A model generated the notes under the pieces. It was given only the letters and a program-made list of their open reading frames with translations. It did no database searches and was not told the DNA's origin. A stretch of 10,015 nucleotides of DNA from Holophagaceae bacterium UBA692 (GTDB lineage Bacteria > Acidobacteriota > Holophagae > Holophagales > Holophagaceae): contig DBMS01000242.1 in NCBI GenBank assembly GCA_002297665.1, forward strand, positions 1 through 10,015, given 5' to 3'. A program made the translations under genes and the position numbers. Positions 1 to 5,998 of the stretch are shown here, piece after piece. The first letter of the stretch is position 1. Each line of letters begins with the position of its first letter.

Positions 1-1
1 C

Positions 2-1189
2 GCGCCGGGCCTGGTGCGGGCCCTCGGAGACCGGGATCCGGCCCTGCGCCAGGGGGCGGCTTTCGCCCTGGGCGCGGCCGGTGTGGGGGCGCCAGCGCTG
101 CGGGAGGCCCTGGCCGACGCGGACGAGGACGTGCGGTGGGCGGCCTCCTGGGCCCTGGAACGCATGGGGGCCGCCCCGGGCGGCACCGTGGAGACGATCC
201 GGGAGCTCACGCCCCGGCTGATGAAGGAACTGAAGGTGCCGGGCGTGTCCATCGCCGTGATCCGGGACCGGAAGATCGCCTGGAGCGGCGCCTTCGGGCT
301 CGCCGACGCCCGGGCCGGGACGCTCGCCGCGCGGGAGACGGTGTTCGAGGCCTGCTCCATGTCCAAGCCGGTGTTCGCGTACCTGGCGCTCCTGATGGCG
401 GACCGGGGCCTGCTGGACCTGGACCGGCCCCTTTGCGCCTACCTCCCCGGGGACGGCTATCCCCCCCAGGCCGAGTTCCGGCTCATCACGGCGCGCATGG
501 TCCTCTCCCACACCTCGGGCCTGCCCAATTGGCGCAAGGACGGGGAGGAGCGGGAAGGGCCCGTGGCGGTGGCCTTCAAGCCCGGGTCGCGCTTCCTGTA
601 TTCGGGGGAGGGGATGTTCCTGCTCCAGCGGGTGGTGGAGCGCATCGCCGACGAGCCCCTGGAGCTTTTGGCGGAGCGCATGGTCTTCAAGCCCCTGGGC
701 ATGTCCCGTTCGAGCTTCGTGTGGACCCCGGCCGTCGGGGCCGCCCTCGCCGCCGGCCACAGGCCTGACGGGACCTTCAACACGCGCTCCCGCTACCTCC
801 ACGCCAACGCGGCCTACACCCTCTACACCACCGCCGGCGACTACGCGCGGTTCCTGCTGGCCTTCCTGGATCCCGCCCAGGGCGGCCTCACCGCCCCGTC
901 CCTCAAGGCCGCCCTCACCGCCCAGGTGACGCTGGACGCCCGGGAGCCCATGGAGCGCCCCGGCATGGCCCGCGGGCTGGGGGTGGGGTGGTGCCTGGGG
1001 TGGTCCGTGAACCGGACCCTGGGCGGGGACATCTTCCACCACTCGGGCGCGAACCAGACCGGCTTCCGCTGCTTCAGCCAGTTCGATCCGGCCCGGGGCA
1101 CGGGCCTGGTGATCCTCACCAACGGGCTGGGCGGCGGCGACCTCTGGGTGAGGCTGGTGAGCCGGGTGGGGGACCTGCCCAAGACCTGA
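2..1189 (+). CDS. HEAT-repeat / beta-lactamase-family serine hydrolase, 5' partial
   Basis: The reading frame is open to the left edge, so the true start is probably outside the window; a GTG at 14 is the first possible start inside it, and residues are counted from there. Residues 1-52 form alanine- and leucine-rich helical repeats of the HEAT/PBS-lyase type. From about residue 58 a serine beta-lactamase-like domain (class C / penicillin-binding-protein fold) follows. It has the nucleophile motif SMSK (115-118, Ser115), a Tyr-Ser-Gly at 196-198 in the position of the YxN motif, and HSG at 343-345 in the position of the KTG motif. Such proteins are usually esterases, D-amino-acid peptidases or of unknown substrate rather than true beta-lactamases. 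No signal peptide is visible because the N-terminus is missing. The stop lies 28 bp before the next gene on the same strand, so the two may be co-transcribed. The family is confident; the substrate is unknown. Confidence 0.85.
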   Translation, partial: APGLVRALGDRDPALRQGAAFALGAAGVGAPALREALADADEDVRWAASWALERMGAAPGGTVETIRELTPRLMKELKVPGVSIAVIRDRKIAWSGAFGLADARAGTLAARETVFEACSMSKPVFAYLALLMADRGLLDLDRPLCAYLPGDGYPPQAEFRLITARMVLSHTSGLPNWRKDGEEREGPVAVAFKPGSRFLYSGEGMFLLQRVVERIADEPLELLAERMVFKPLGMSRSSFVWTPAVGAALAAGHRPDGTFNTRSRYLHANAAYTLYTTAGDYARFLLAFLDPAQGGLTAPSLKAALTAQVTLDAREPMERPGMARGLGVGWCLGWSVNRTLGGDIFHHSGANQTGFRCFSQFDPARGTGLVILTNGLGGGDLWVRLVSRVGDLPKT

Positions 1190-1217
1190 TAGATTTCCCT
1201 TGGAACGGAGAACGCCC

Positions 1218-2282
1218 ATGACCATGCCGATGGACCGCCGCACCCTCCTCAAGCTCGGGGCCGGAGCTGCCCTGGGGCTCGCGGCCGGCAGGGCCGCGGA
1301 GCCGGGGCCCGCGGCCTCCCGGCCCCGGGCGGACGCCCCCTGGAACCCCGGCACCGCCCGGGCCATGCCCACCCGCAACCTGGGGCGCACGGGCCACCTG
1401 GTGGGGATCTTCAGCCTGGGGGGCCAGGCCGCCATCGAGAAGCCCGACAACGAAGCCGTGGCCGTGCCCATCATCGAGCGGGCCCTGGACCTGGGCGTGA
1501 ACTACCTGGACACCTCGGCCCGCTACGGCGGCGAGGCCCGCTGGAGCGAGCAGTACCTGGGCAAGGTCATGAAGCGCAGGCGCCGCGAGGCCTTCCTCGC
1601 CACCAAGACCCACGACCGCACCCGGGACGGCTCCCTGCGCCTCCTGGAGACGTCGCTGCGCCTGCTCCAGACCGACCACGTGGACCTGTGGCAGCTGCAC
1701 GCCATGGCCACGCCCCAGGACGTGGAGGCCGTGTGCGCCAAGGGCGGCGCCCTGGAGGCGTTCCGGGAGGCGCGGGAGCAGGGCCTGGCGCGCTACCTGG
1801 GCCTGAGCGGCCACACCGATCCGGCCGTGCTCATGGAGGCCATCCGGCGCTTCCCCTTCGACACCGTGCTCATGGCGTTCAACGCCGCCGATCCCCATCA
1901 CCTCACGTTCCGCCCCCTGCTGGACCTGGCGGTGGAGAAGGGCATGGGCGTGATCGGCATGAAGATTCCCGCCCGCGGCAGGCTCCTGGCGGGCTACGCG
2001 CCCCCGCCCCTCGAGCAGCAGCGCGGCGCCGTGAAGATCACCCGCACCGGGGCGCTGACCATGAAGGAGGCCATGGGCTACGTGCTCTCCCACCCCGTCT
2101 CCACGGTGATCGTGGGCGTGGACACCGTCGCCCAGCTGGAAGAGAACGTGGCCATCGCCCGGGCCTTCACGCCCTACGCGCCGGCGCAGCTGGCGGACCT
2201 GGAGCGGCGCGCCTTCCCGGTCTCGGGCCAGGCGCAGTGGTACAAGCGGGACGCCCCGCAGAACCCCCCGTCGAATCCCTGA
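1218..2282 (+). CDS. Tat-exported aldo/keto reductase
   Basis: The 354-residue protein opens with a twin-arginine signal (Arg7-Arg8 followed by TLLKLG and an alanine/glycine/leucine-rich stretch), so it is probably exported folded, with its nicotinamide cofactor bound, to the periplasm. The rest is an aldo/keto reductase TIM barrel. The usual catalytic tetrad is present: Asp98 (LDTS), Tyr103 (ARYG), Lys130 (ATKTH) and His161 (QLHAM). The family reduces carbonyls with NAD(P)H. A GLSGHTD stretch and a late VIVGVDTVAQLEEN segment match the cofactor-binding end of the barrel. An in-frame TTG at 1200 would add six residues, but the ATG at 1218 has GGAG at 1207-1210 with 7-nt spacing and places the twin arginine correctly. 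No iron-sulfur cysteine cluster is visible. It follows the serine hydrolase closely and converges with the small minus-strand gene, leaving only 15 bp between their stops. The substrate is unknown. Confidence 0.9.
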   Translation: MTMPMDRRTLLKLGAGAALGLAAGRAAEPGPAASRPRADAPWNPGTARAMPTRNLGRTGHLVGIFSLGGQAAIEKPDNEAVAVPIIERALDLGVNYLDTSARYGGEARWSEQYLGKVMKRRRREAFLATKTHDRTRDGSLRLLETSLRLLQTDHVDLWQLHAMATPQDVEAVCAKGGALEAFREAREQGLARYLGLSGHTDPAVLMEAIRRFPFDTVLMAFNAADPHHLTFRPLLDLAVEKGMGVIGMKIPARGRLLAGYAPPPLEQQRGAVKITRTGALTMKEAMGYVLSHPVSTVIVGVDTVAQLEENVAIARAFTPYAPAQLADLERRAFPVSGQAQWYKRDAPQNPPSNP

Positions 2283-2297
2283 CCGGGCCGGGCCGGC

Positions 2298-2462
2298 CTA
2301 GTCCTGAACAGGCGTGGCGTCCTGCCCTTCCTCGGGAACCTGGGCTTCGGGTTCGGCCGGGGCCTGGCCCCGCTGCTGGCGCTTGGCGCGCTTTTCTTCC
2401 TGCTTGCGCTGCCGGTCCAGGTCCTTGAGCCGCTTGTCTCGCTGGTAATTCACTCTGGCCAT
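2298..2462 (-). CDS. small charged protein, 54 aa, downstream of the cold-shock gene
   Basis: This short gene begins ATG at 2462 and ends TAG at 2298-2300. A good Shine-Dalgarno (AGGAG, complement of 2468-2472) sits 5 nt before the start. The protein starts MARVNYQRDKRLKDLDRQRK. Residues 1-31 hold 13 Arg/Lys and look like one long charged helix. Residues 32-54 hold Pro, Ala, Gln and six Asp/Glu with no Lys/Arg, so the tail is acidic and probably disordered. From memory, similar short proteins with a MARVNY-type start and a Lys/Arg/Glu helix occur in other bacteria as hypothetical proteins, but I know of no function. A nucleic-acid or ribosome-associated role is only an inference from charge and from lying directly after a cold-shock gene. 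The start codon is about 12 nt past the T-tract of the csp terminator, so expression may depend on read-through. Confidence 0.75.
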   Translation of the reverse strand: MARVNYQRDKRLKDLDRQRKQEEKRAKRQQRGQAPAEPEAQVPEEGQDATPVQD

Positions 2463-2474
2463 GGGGACTCCTGC

Positions 2475-2512
2475 AAAGAAATCGGCCCGCCACCTTCAGC
2501 AGGGGCGGGCCG
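2475..2512 (-). terminator. intrinsic terminator after the cold-shock gene
   Basis: An inverted repeat pairs 2483-2491 (CGGCCCGCC) with 2504-2512 (GGCGGGCCG), nine perfect base pairs. The stem can be extended inward by CCT/AGG past one bulged A, leaving the loop TCAGC. On the minus strand the hairpin is followed at once by ATTTCTTT (complement of 2475-2482), a short T-rich tract. It lies 18 nt after the csp stop codon. The interrupted T-tract suggests partial rather than complete termination, which would let some transcripts reach the 54-aa gene. Confidence 0.75.
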
Positions 2513-2530
2513 GAACCGGGTTGAGCCGGA

Positions 2531-2734
2531 CTAGAGCTTGGTGACGTTGATCGCCTGGGGGCCCTTCTGGCCCTGTCCGCTCTCGAAGCTCACGCGCTGG
2601 TTCTCGTCCAGCGTCTTGAAGCCCGAACCCTGGATGGCGGTGTGATGGACGAACAGGTCGGCGCCGCCACCATCGGGGGTGATGAAGCCGAAGCCCTTTT
2701 CAGCGTTGAACCACTTAACAGTACCTTGAGCCAT
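2531..2734 (-). CDS. CspA-family cold-shock protein
   Basis: This is a 67-residue single cold-shock domain, the normal length for the family. It is a five-stranded beta-barrel that binds single-stranded RNA and DNA and acts as an RNA chaperone in the cytoplasm. Both RNA-binding motifs are intact: RNP1 as KGFGFI (13-18) and RNP2 as LFVHHTAI (27-34). Trp8, Phe9, Phe15, Phe17, Phe28 and His30 form the usual aromatic face. The start ATG at 2734 is set by the family N-terminus (MAQGTVKWFN) and by AGGA a few bases upstream. The frame stays open for 64 more codons upstream, but that stretch is AT-rich with atypical codons and is better read as leader. A hairpin just upstream of the ribosome-binding site and a hairpin terminator downstream frame the gene. 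Several csp paralogues are common per genome, so I give no letter, and induction by cold is not assured. Confidence 0.96.
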   Translation of the reverse strand: MAQGTVKWFNAEKGFGFITPDGGGADLFVHHTAIQGSGFKTLDENQRVSFESGQGQKGPQAINVTKL

Positions 2735-2749
2735 TGGAGATCCTGAAGT

Positions 2750-2785
2750 TGTCTCGAATTTAAGCGCTGTGTGCGAGTCGAGACA
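2750..2785 (-). promoter_or_regulatory. hairpin in the csp mRNA leader
   Basis: TGTCTCGA and TCGAGACA (2750-2757 and 2778-2785) form a perfect 8-bp inverted repeat around a 20-nt loop. In the csp transcript this stem ends about 15 nt before the start codon, immediately 5' of the AGGA ribosome-binding site. Cold-shock mRNAs are known to carry leader structures that alter translation or stability with temperature; a similar job here is an inference from position. It has no T-tract, so it is not an obvious terminator. Confidence 0.5.
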
Positions 2786-2813
2786 GTGGCCGGCCCAGCG
2801 TAGATTACCCACG

Positions 2814-2844
2814 ACGTATGGATTCTCTAGAATCATCATGACGT
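2814..2844. repeat. imperfect palindrome in the csp upstream region
   Basis: The core is GATTCT-CT-AGAATC (2821-2834), a perfect 6-bp inverted repeat with a 2-bp spacer. Outer arms continue the symmetry with ATG/CAT (2818-2820 and 2837-2839) and ACGT/ACGT (2814-2817 and 2841-2844), interrupted by AT and G on one side only. It could be a binding site for a dimeric regulator, or a second leader hairpin if the transcript starts upstream. It matches no operator I can name. Confidence 0.4.
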
Positions 2845-3083
2845 ACTTCCGGCGCGAAGCCAGAAAATGATGCCGGTTTTTGCAATTATTTTTATCTGTT
2901 GAAACAGCGATGCTTGGATTTCCCATGCAAATGAAAGCGAATCAGCCCTTCCCCCCATCGACCCAAACCGAGCCGAATGGGATGAGCGAAATGCCTGGGT
3001 GCTGAAAATGAACTCTGTTTCGACCCCTCCCGTCGGTATCGAATGCGGGTTGTGGGTTATCCCAGCCTGGCAGGCGCCGGCCC

Positions 3084-3992
3084 TCAGAAGCTCCAGGCCA
3101 CGATGCGGCTGACCTTCTGACCCTGCCCCATCTCCAGCACCCGCACCCGCGTCGCCCCGGCCCTCCGCAGCGCGGCCCGCACCGGCGGCAGGTTCGCGGA
3201 CTTGGACACCAGGCTGGTGAACCATCGGCAGCATTCCGGCCGCCCCGCGCTCTCCTCCACCATGCGGCCCACGAAGGCCGCCTCGCCCCCTTCGCACCAG
3301 AGCTCGGCGCCCCGGCCCCCGAAGTTCAGCACCCCCGCTCCGGGCCGCCCCAGGTTGCGCCACTTGCGCCGGGTGCCCTCGCGGGCCTCGGCGGGGGAGG
3401 CGTGGAAGGGCGGGTTGCACATGCAGGCGTCGAAGGTCTCGCCCGGGCGCACCACCCCGGCCAGGATCCGCGCCGGGTCCTTCTGGAGGCGGAGCTCGAC
3501 GGCGCCGGCCAGTCCGGGATTGGCGGCGAGGATGGCGCGGGCGATGGCCAGGGCCTTGGGGTCGATGTCCGTGCCCAGGAAGCTCCAGCCGTACTCCCGG
3601 TGGCCCACCAGGGGATAGATGGCGTTGGCCCCCACGCCCACGTCCAGGATCCGCACCCCGGGACCCCGGGGCGGGTCCCCCCCCTCGGCCAGGAGATCGG
3701 CCAGGTGGTGCAGGTAGTCGGCGCGGCCCGGCACGGGGGGGCACAGGAAGCCCGGGGGCAGGTCCCAGTTCCGGATGCCGTAGGCCGAGGCCAGGAGGGC
3801 CCGGTTCAGGGTGCGCACGGCCGCGGGGTCCGCGAAATCGATGGTGGCCTCCCCCAGCGGGTTGGGCCGCAGGAAGGGGGCCAGGTCGGGGCAGGCGGCC
3901 ACCAGGGCCGGGATGTCGTAGCGGCCCCGGTGGCGGTTGCGGGGATGAAGGCCCGGTTTGCCTCCGGTTCCAGGGTCGGTCGTTCGGGTCAT
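3084..3992 (-). CDS. rlmF: 23S rRNA (adenine(1618)-N6)-methyltransferase RlmF
   Basis: The 302-residue protein is close to the roughly 308 residues of E. coli RlmF, which uses S-adenosylmethionine to methylate N6 of A1618 in 23S rRNA. Family signatures are seen in order: LHPRNRHRGRYD (15-26), the GIRNWDLPPGFLCPPVPGRA stretch (72-91), the SAM-binding loop LDVGVGANAIYPL (116-128), TDIDP (141-145), and the adenine-N6 catalytic motif NPPF (193-196). The frame runs on upstream to 4160, but the ATG at 3992 gives the expected N-terminus just before LHPRNRH. Its Shine-Dalgarno is weak (GAG about 8 nt away). A leader of roughly 140 nt is implied if the extended -10 at 4137-4145 is its promoter. It is divergent from the ACP operon and upstream of csp on the same strand, though with a long gap. 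The assignment is firm. Confidence 0.95.
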   Translation of the reverse strand: MTRTTDPGTGGKPGLHPRNRHRGRYDIPALVAACPDLAPFLRPNPLGEATIDFADPAAVRTLNRALLASAYGIRNWDLPPGFLCPPVPGRADYLHHLADLLAEGGDPPRGPGVRILDVGVGANAIYPLVGHREYGWSFLGTDIDPKALAIARAILAANPGLAGAVELRLQKDPARILAGVVRPGETFDACMCNPPFHASPAEAREGTRRKWRNLGRPGAGVLNFGGRGAELWCEGGEAAFVGRMVEESAGRPECCRWFTSLVSKSANLPPVRAALRRAGATRVRVLEMGQGQKVSRIVAWSF

Positions 3993-4131
3993 GGTCGGGT
4001 CTCGGGGACGGCGCTCGGAATGGACCCTGGGATCGGGCCGCTTCCTTCCAACCTTAACCAGATGGGTGGGCCGGTTGGGAATTCCCTGCATCGGGCCTGT
4101 TGCATCGGATCGAAGTTCGGCTAAACTGTCA

Positions 4132-4159
4132 TCGACATAATACCAGCAGTTTATATACA
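4132..4159 (+). promoter_or_regulatory. probable sigma-70 promoter of the ACP operon
   Basis: TCGACA (4132-4137, one mismatch to TTGACA), a 16-bp spacer, and TATACA (4154-4159, four of six to TATAAT) lie in a short AT-rich island 40-70 bp before the ACP start codon. The predicted transcript would start near 4166, just 5' of the GAGGGG ribosome-binding site at 4188-4193. No activator or operator site is obvious. Confidence 0.5.
4137..4145 (-). promoter_or_regulatory. extended -10 promoter candidate for rlmF
   Basis: On the minus strand the sequence reads TGG-TATTAT. This is a TATAAT-like hexamer (five of six) preceded by the TG of an extended -10 element, a class that can work with a poor -35. 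No good -35 is seen 17 bp upstream. It lies inside the spacer of the opposing operon promoter, so the two could not be occupied at the same time. Confidence 0.4.
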
Positions 4160-4200
4160 AGTTGGACCGTCAATCACCCGCCCTGCTGAGGGGAACCCGA

Positions 4201-4470
4201 ATGGCTTTGGACACGACTTCTGTTGCTCCGAAGATCCGCGACTACATCGCGCGAAACTTCCTCTTCAGCGACCAGGGCTACGGATACGGCGACGCATCCT
4301 CGTTCCTGGAGGAGGGCATCATCGATTCCCTGGGGATCATCGAACTGGTCTCCTTCGTGGAGAAGGAGTTCGGGATCTCCGTGAGCGACAGCGAGCTGCT
4401 TCCGGACAACTTCGATTCCGTGGCCAAGCTGAGCGCCTACGTCGTGGGCAAGACGGAAAAGGCCTCCTGA
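4201..4470 (+). CDS. acyl carrier protein (dedicated, operon-encoded)
   Basis: This 89-residue protein is a four-helix carrier domain. The phosphopantetheine attachment motif is Asp42-Ser43-Leu44 in EEGIIDSLGIIELV, so Ser43 should carry the 4'-phosphopantetheine arm. The protein is acidic, as usual, and ends in a short KTEKAS tail. An in-frame TTG at 4162 would add 13 residues but lies at the predicted transcription start, whereas the ATG at 4201 has GAGGGG with 7-nt spacing. Its motif context (GIIDSLGIIELVSFVE) resembles carrier proteins paired with AMP-ligases in polysaccharide or exosortase-A loci rather than the fatty-acid AcpP, and no fab genes are near. It is first in the operon, and the ligase start follows 13 nt after its stop. 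The inferred role is to accept the acyl or aminoacyl group activated by the next gene product. Confidence 0.92.
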   Translation: MALDTTSVAPKIRDYIARNFLFSDQGYGYGDASSFLEEGIIDSLGIIELVSFVEKEFGISVSDSELLPDNFDSVAKLSAYVVGKTEKAS

Positions 4471-4483
4471 GGGGGGCGCGCCC

Positions 4484-5998
4484 ATGCTGGTCCACCAATT
4501 CCTCTCGGTCACGGCCGCGCGCCTGCCCCACAAGGTGGCGGTGGTGTGCGGGACCCAGCGGGTCACCTACGCGGAGCTGGACGCCATGTCCGACCGCCTG
4601 GGCCGGGCCCTGGCGGACGCCGGCGTCGGGCGGGGGGACCGGGTGGCCATCCACCTGCACAACTCGGTGGAAGCCGTGGTGGGGATCTTCGCGGCGCTGA
4701 AGGCCGGCGGCGTGTTCGTCCTCATCAACGCCTCCACCAAGCTGGACAAGCTGAAGTACATCCTCAACAACTGCCGCGCCTCGGCCCTGCTCATGGACGA
4801 GCGCGTTGTGGGCTTCCAGGACCTGTGGGCCGCCGTGCCCTCCCTGCGCCTGGGGGTGTCCTGCTTTTCAACCCGCCCCGCCGAGGGCCGCGTGCGGACC
4901 TTCGAGGCGATCCAGGCCGACGGCCCCGGGGCGCCCCTGCCCATCGTCAACATCGACCTGGACCTGGCCTGCCTGGTGTACACCTCGGGCAGCACCGGCG
5001 AGCCCAAGGGCGTCATGTGCGACCACAGCAACGTGGATTTCGCGTCCACCTCGATCATCACCTACCTGGAGAACCGCGAGGAGGACATCGTCCTGGGCGT
5101 CCTGCCGCTGTCGTTCGACTACGGCCTCTACCAGCTCCTGATGGTCCTGAAGTTCGGCGGGACGCTGGTGCTGGAGCGCAGCTTCACCTATCCGGCCCTG
5201 ATCCTCCAGCGGATCCAGCAGGAGCGCATCACGGGCTTCCCGGGCGTGCCCACCGTCTTCGCGATGCTCCTGGCCATGGACCGCAGCGCCTTCGACCTAT
5301 CCAGCCTGCGGTACCTCACCAACACCGCGGCGGCCCTGCCCCCCAGCCACATCCAGGACCTCAGGGCCGCGTTCCCGGGGGCCATCCTCTATTCGATGTA
5401 CGGCCTCACCGAGACCAAGCGCACCCTCTACCTTCCGCCCTCGGAACTGGACGCCCGGCCCGGATCGGTGGGCATCCCCATCCCCGGCACGGAGGCGTGG
5501 CTGGAGGACGAGACGGGCCGAAGGCTCGGCCCGGGCGAGACCGGCGAACTGGTGGTGCGGGGCCGCCACGTCATGCGCGGCTACTGGGAGGCCCCCGAGG
5601 CCACCGCCCGCCGCTACCGCCCCGGACCGATCCCGGGCGAGCGCGTGTGCCATTCGGGCGACCTCTTCCGCACGGACGCCGACGGCTTCTTCTACTTCGT
5701 GGGCCGCCAGGACGACATCATCAAGAGCCGCGGGGAGAAGGTCGCGCCCAAGGAGGTGGAGAACGTCCTCCACATGCTGCCCGGGGTGCTTGCCGCGGTG
5801 GTGGGGGTTCCCGATCCCATGGCCGGCCAGGTGGTCAAGGCGTGCGTGGTGTGCACCGGCGCGAAGCTGACGGAGGCCGAGGTCATCGCCCACTGCCGCC
5901 GGCACCTGGAGGACTTCATGGTGCCCCGGTACGTCGAGTTCATGGCCGAACTGCCCATGACCTCATCGGGGAAGATCAGCAAACTCGGGTTGGCTTAG
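4484..5998 (+). CDS. AMP-forming acyl/aminoacyl-ACP (or CoA) ligase
   Basis: The 504-residue protein is a member of the acyl-adenylate-forming (ANL) superfamily. It activates a carboxylate with ATP to acyl-AMP and passes it to a thiol, here most likely the pantetheine arm of the adjacent ACP. Visible motifs: the P-loop YTSGSTGEPKG (166-176), PLSFDYGLYQ (208-217), the adenine-binding YGLTE (306-310) followed by TKR, the ribose-binding Asp in HSGD (390-393), the hinge GRQDDIIKSRGEKV (407-420), and the catalytic Lys497 in SSGKISK near the C-terminus. All core motifs are intact. The N-terminus (MLVHQFL..AARLP) and the PLSFDYGL and GLTE-x-KR features recall the exosortase-A-associated AMP ligase group. 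The G-rich stretch at the ACP stop serves as ribosome-binding site. Its stop TAG abuts the ATG of the next gene with no gap. The acid substrate cannot be deduced. Confidence 0.93.
   Translation: MLVHQFLSVTAARLPHKVAVVCGTQRVTYAELDAMSDRLGRALADAGVGRGDRVAIHLHNSVEAVVGIFAALKAGGVFVLINASTKLDKLKYILNNCRASALLMDERVVGFQDLWAAVPSLRLGVSCFSTRPAEGRVRTFEAIQADGPGAPLPIVNIDLDLACLVYTSGSTGEPKGVMCDHSNVDFASTSIITYLENREEDIVLGVLPLSFDYGLYQLLMVLKFGGTLVLERSFTYPALILQRIQQERITGFPGVPTVFAMLLAMDRSAFDLSSLRYLTNTAAALPPSHIQDLRAAFPGAILYSMYGLTETKRTLYLPPSELDARPGSVGIPIPGTEAWLEDETGRRLGPGETGELVVRGRHVMRGYWEAPEATARRYRPGPIPGERVCHSGDLFRTDADGFFYFVGRQDDIIKSRGEKVAPKEVENVLHMLPGVLAAVVGVPDPMAGQVVKACVVCTGAKLTEAEVIAHCRRHLEDFMVPRYVEFMAELPMTSSGKISKLGLA

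Larger units (their letters stand above)
2735..3083. other. AT-rich 349-bp intergenic region upstream of the cold-shock gene
   Basis: No convincing gene lies here. Base composition drops sharply from the GC-rich surroundings, most strongly at 2860-2940, where A/T runs such as AATTATTTTTATC occur. The region separates the end of rlmF from csp, both on the minus strand. It probably carries the csp promoter and a long leader, as many csp genes have. I could not fix one convincing -35/-10 pair; AT-rich candidates lie around 2880-2930 on the minus strand. Two structured elements inside it are listed separately (2750-2785 and 2814-2844). I see no clear terminator for rlmF at 3050-3083, only a small GCCTG/CAGGC inverted repeat without a T-tract. 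Confidence 0.6.

Noticed and set aside
2283..2297. GC-rich GGCC repeats between the two converging stop codons as a bidirectional terminator
   Set aside because: The repeats are short, give no clean stem-loop, and lack a T-tract on either strand.
2839..2846. TGACGTAC, identical to the core of the E. coli cspA cold box
   Set aside because: It is on the plus strand, opposite to csp transcription, so it would not appear in the csp mRNA. It is also part of the palindrome at 2814-2844.
2735..2926. In-frame 64-codon N-terminal extension of the cold-shock protein beginning at an ATG at 2926
   Set aside because: Cold-shock proteins begin at the MAQGTVKWFN position, where a ribosome-binding site is present. 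The extension is AT-rich with codons unlike the other genes and contains leader-type inverted repeats.
3061..3083. GCCTG/CAGGC hairpin as the rlmF terminator
   Set aside because: The arms are only 5 bp with almost no loop and no T-rich tract follows.
3993..4160. 56-residue upstream extension of rlmF to an ATG at 4160
   Set aside because: The extension crosses the AT-rich promoter region and the predicted -10, and known RlmF proteins start shortly before LHPRNRH.
4162..4200. TTG start for a longer ACP
   Set aside because: It would lie at or before the predicted transcription start, lacks a ribosome-binding site, and adds residues not typical of carrier proteins.
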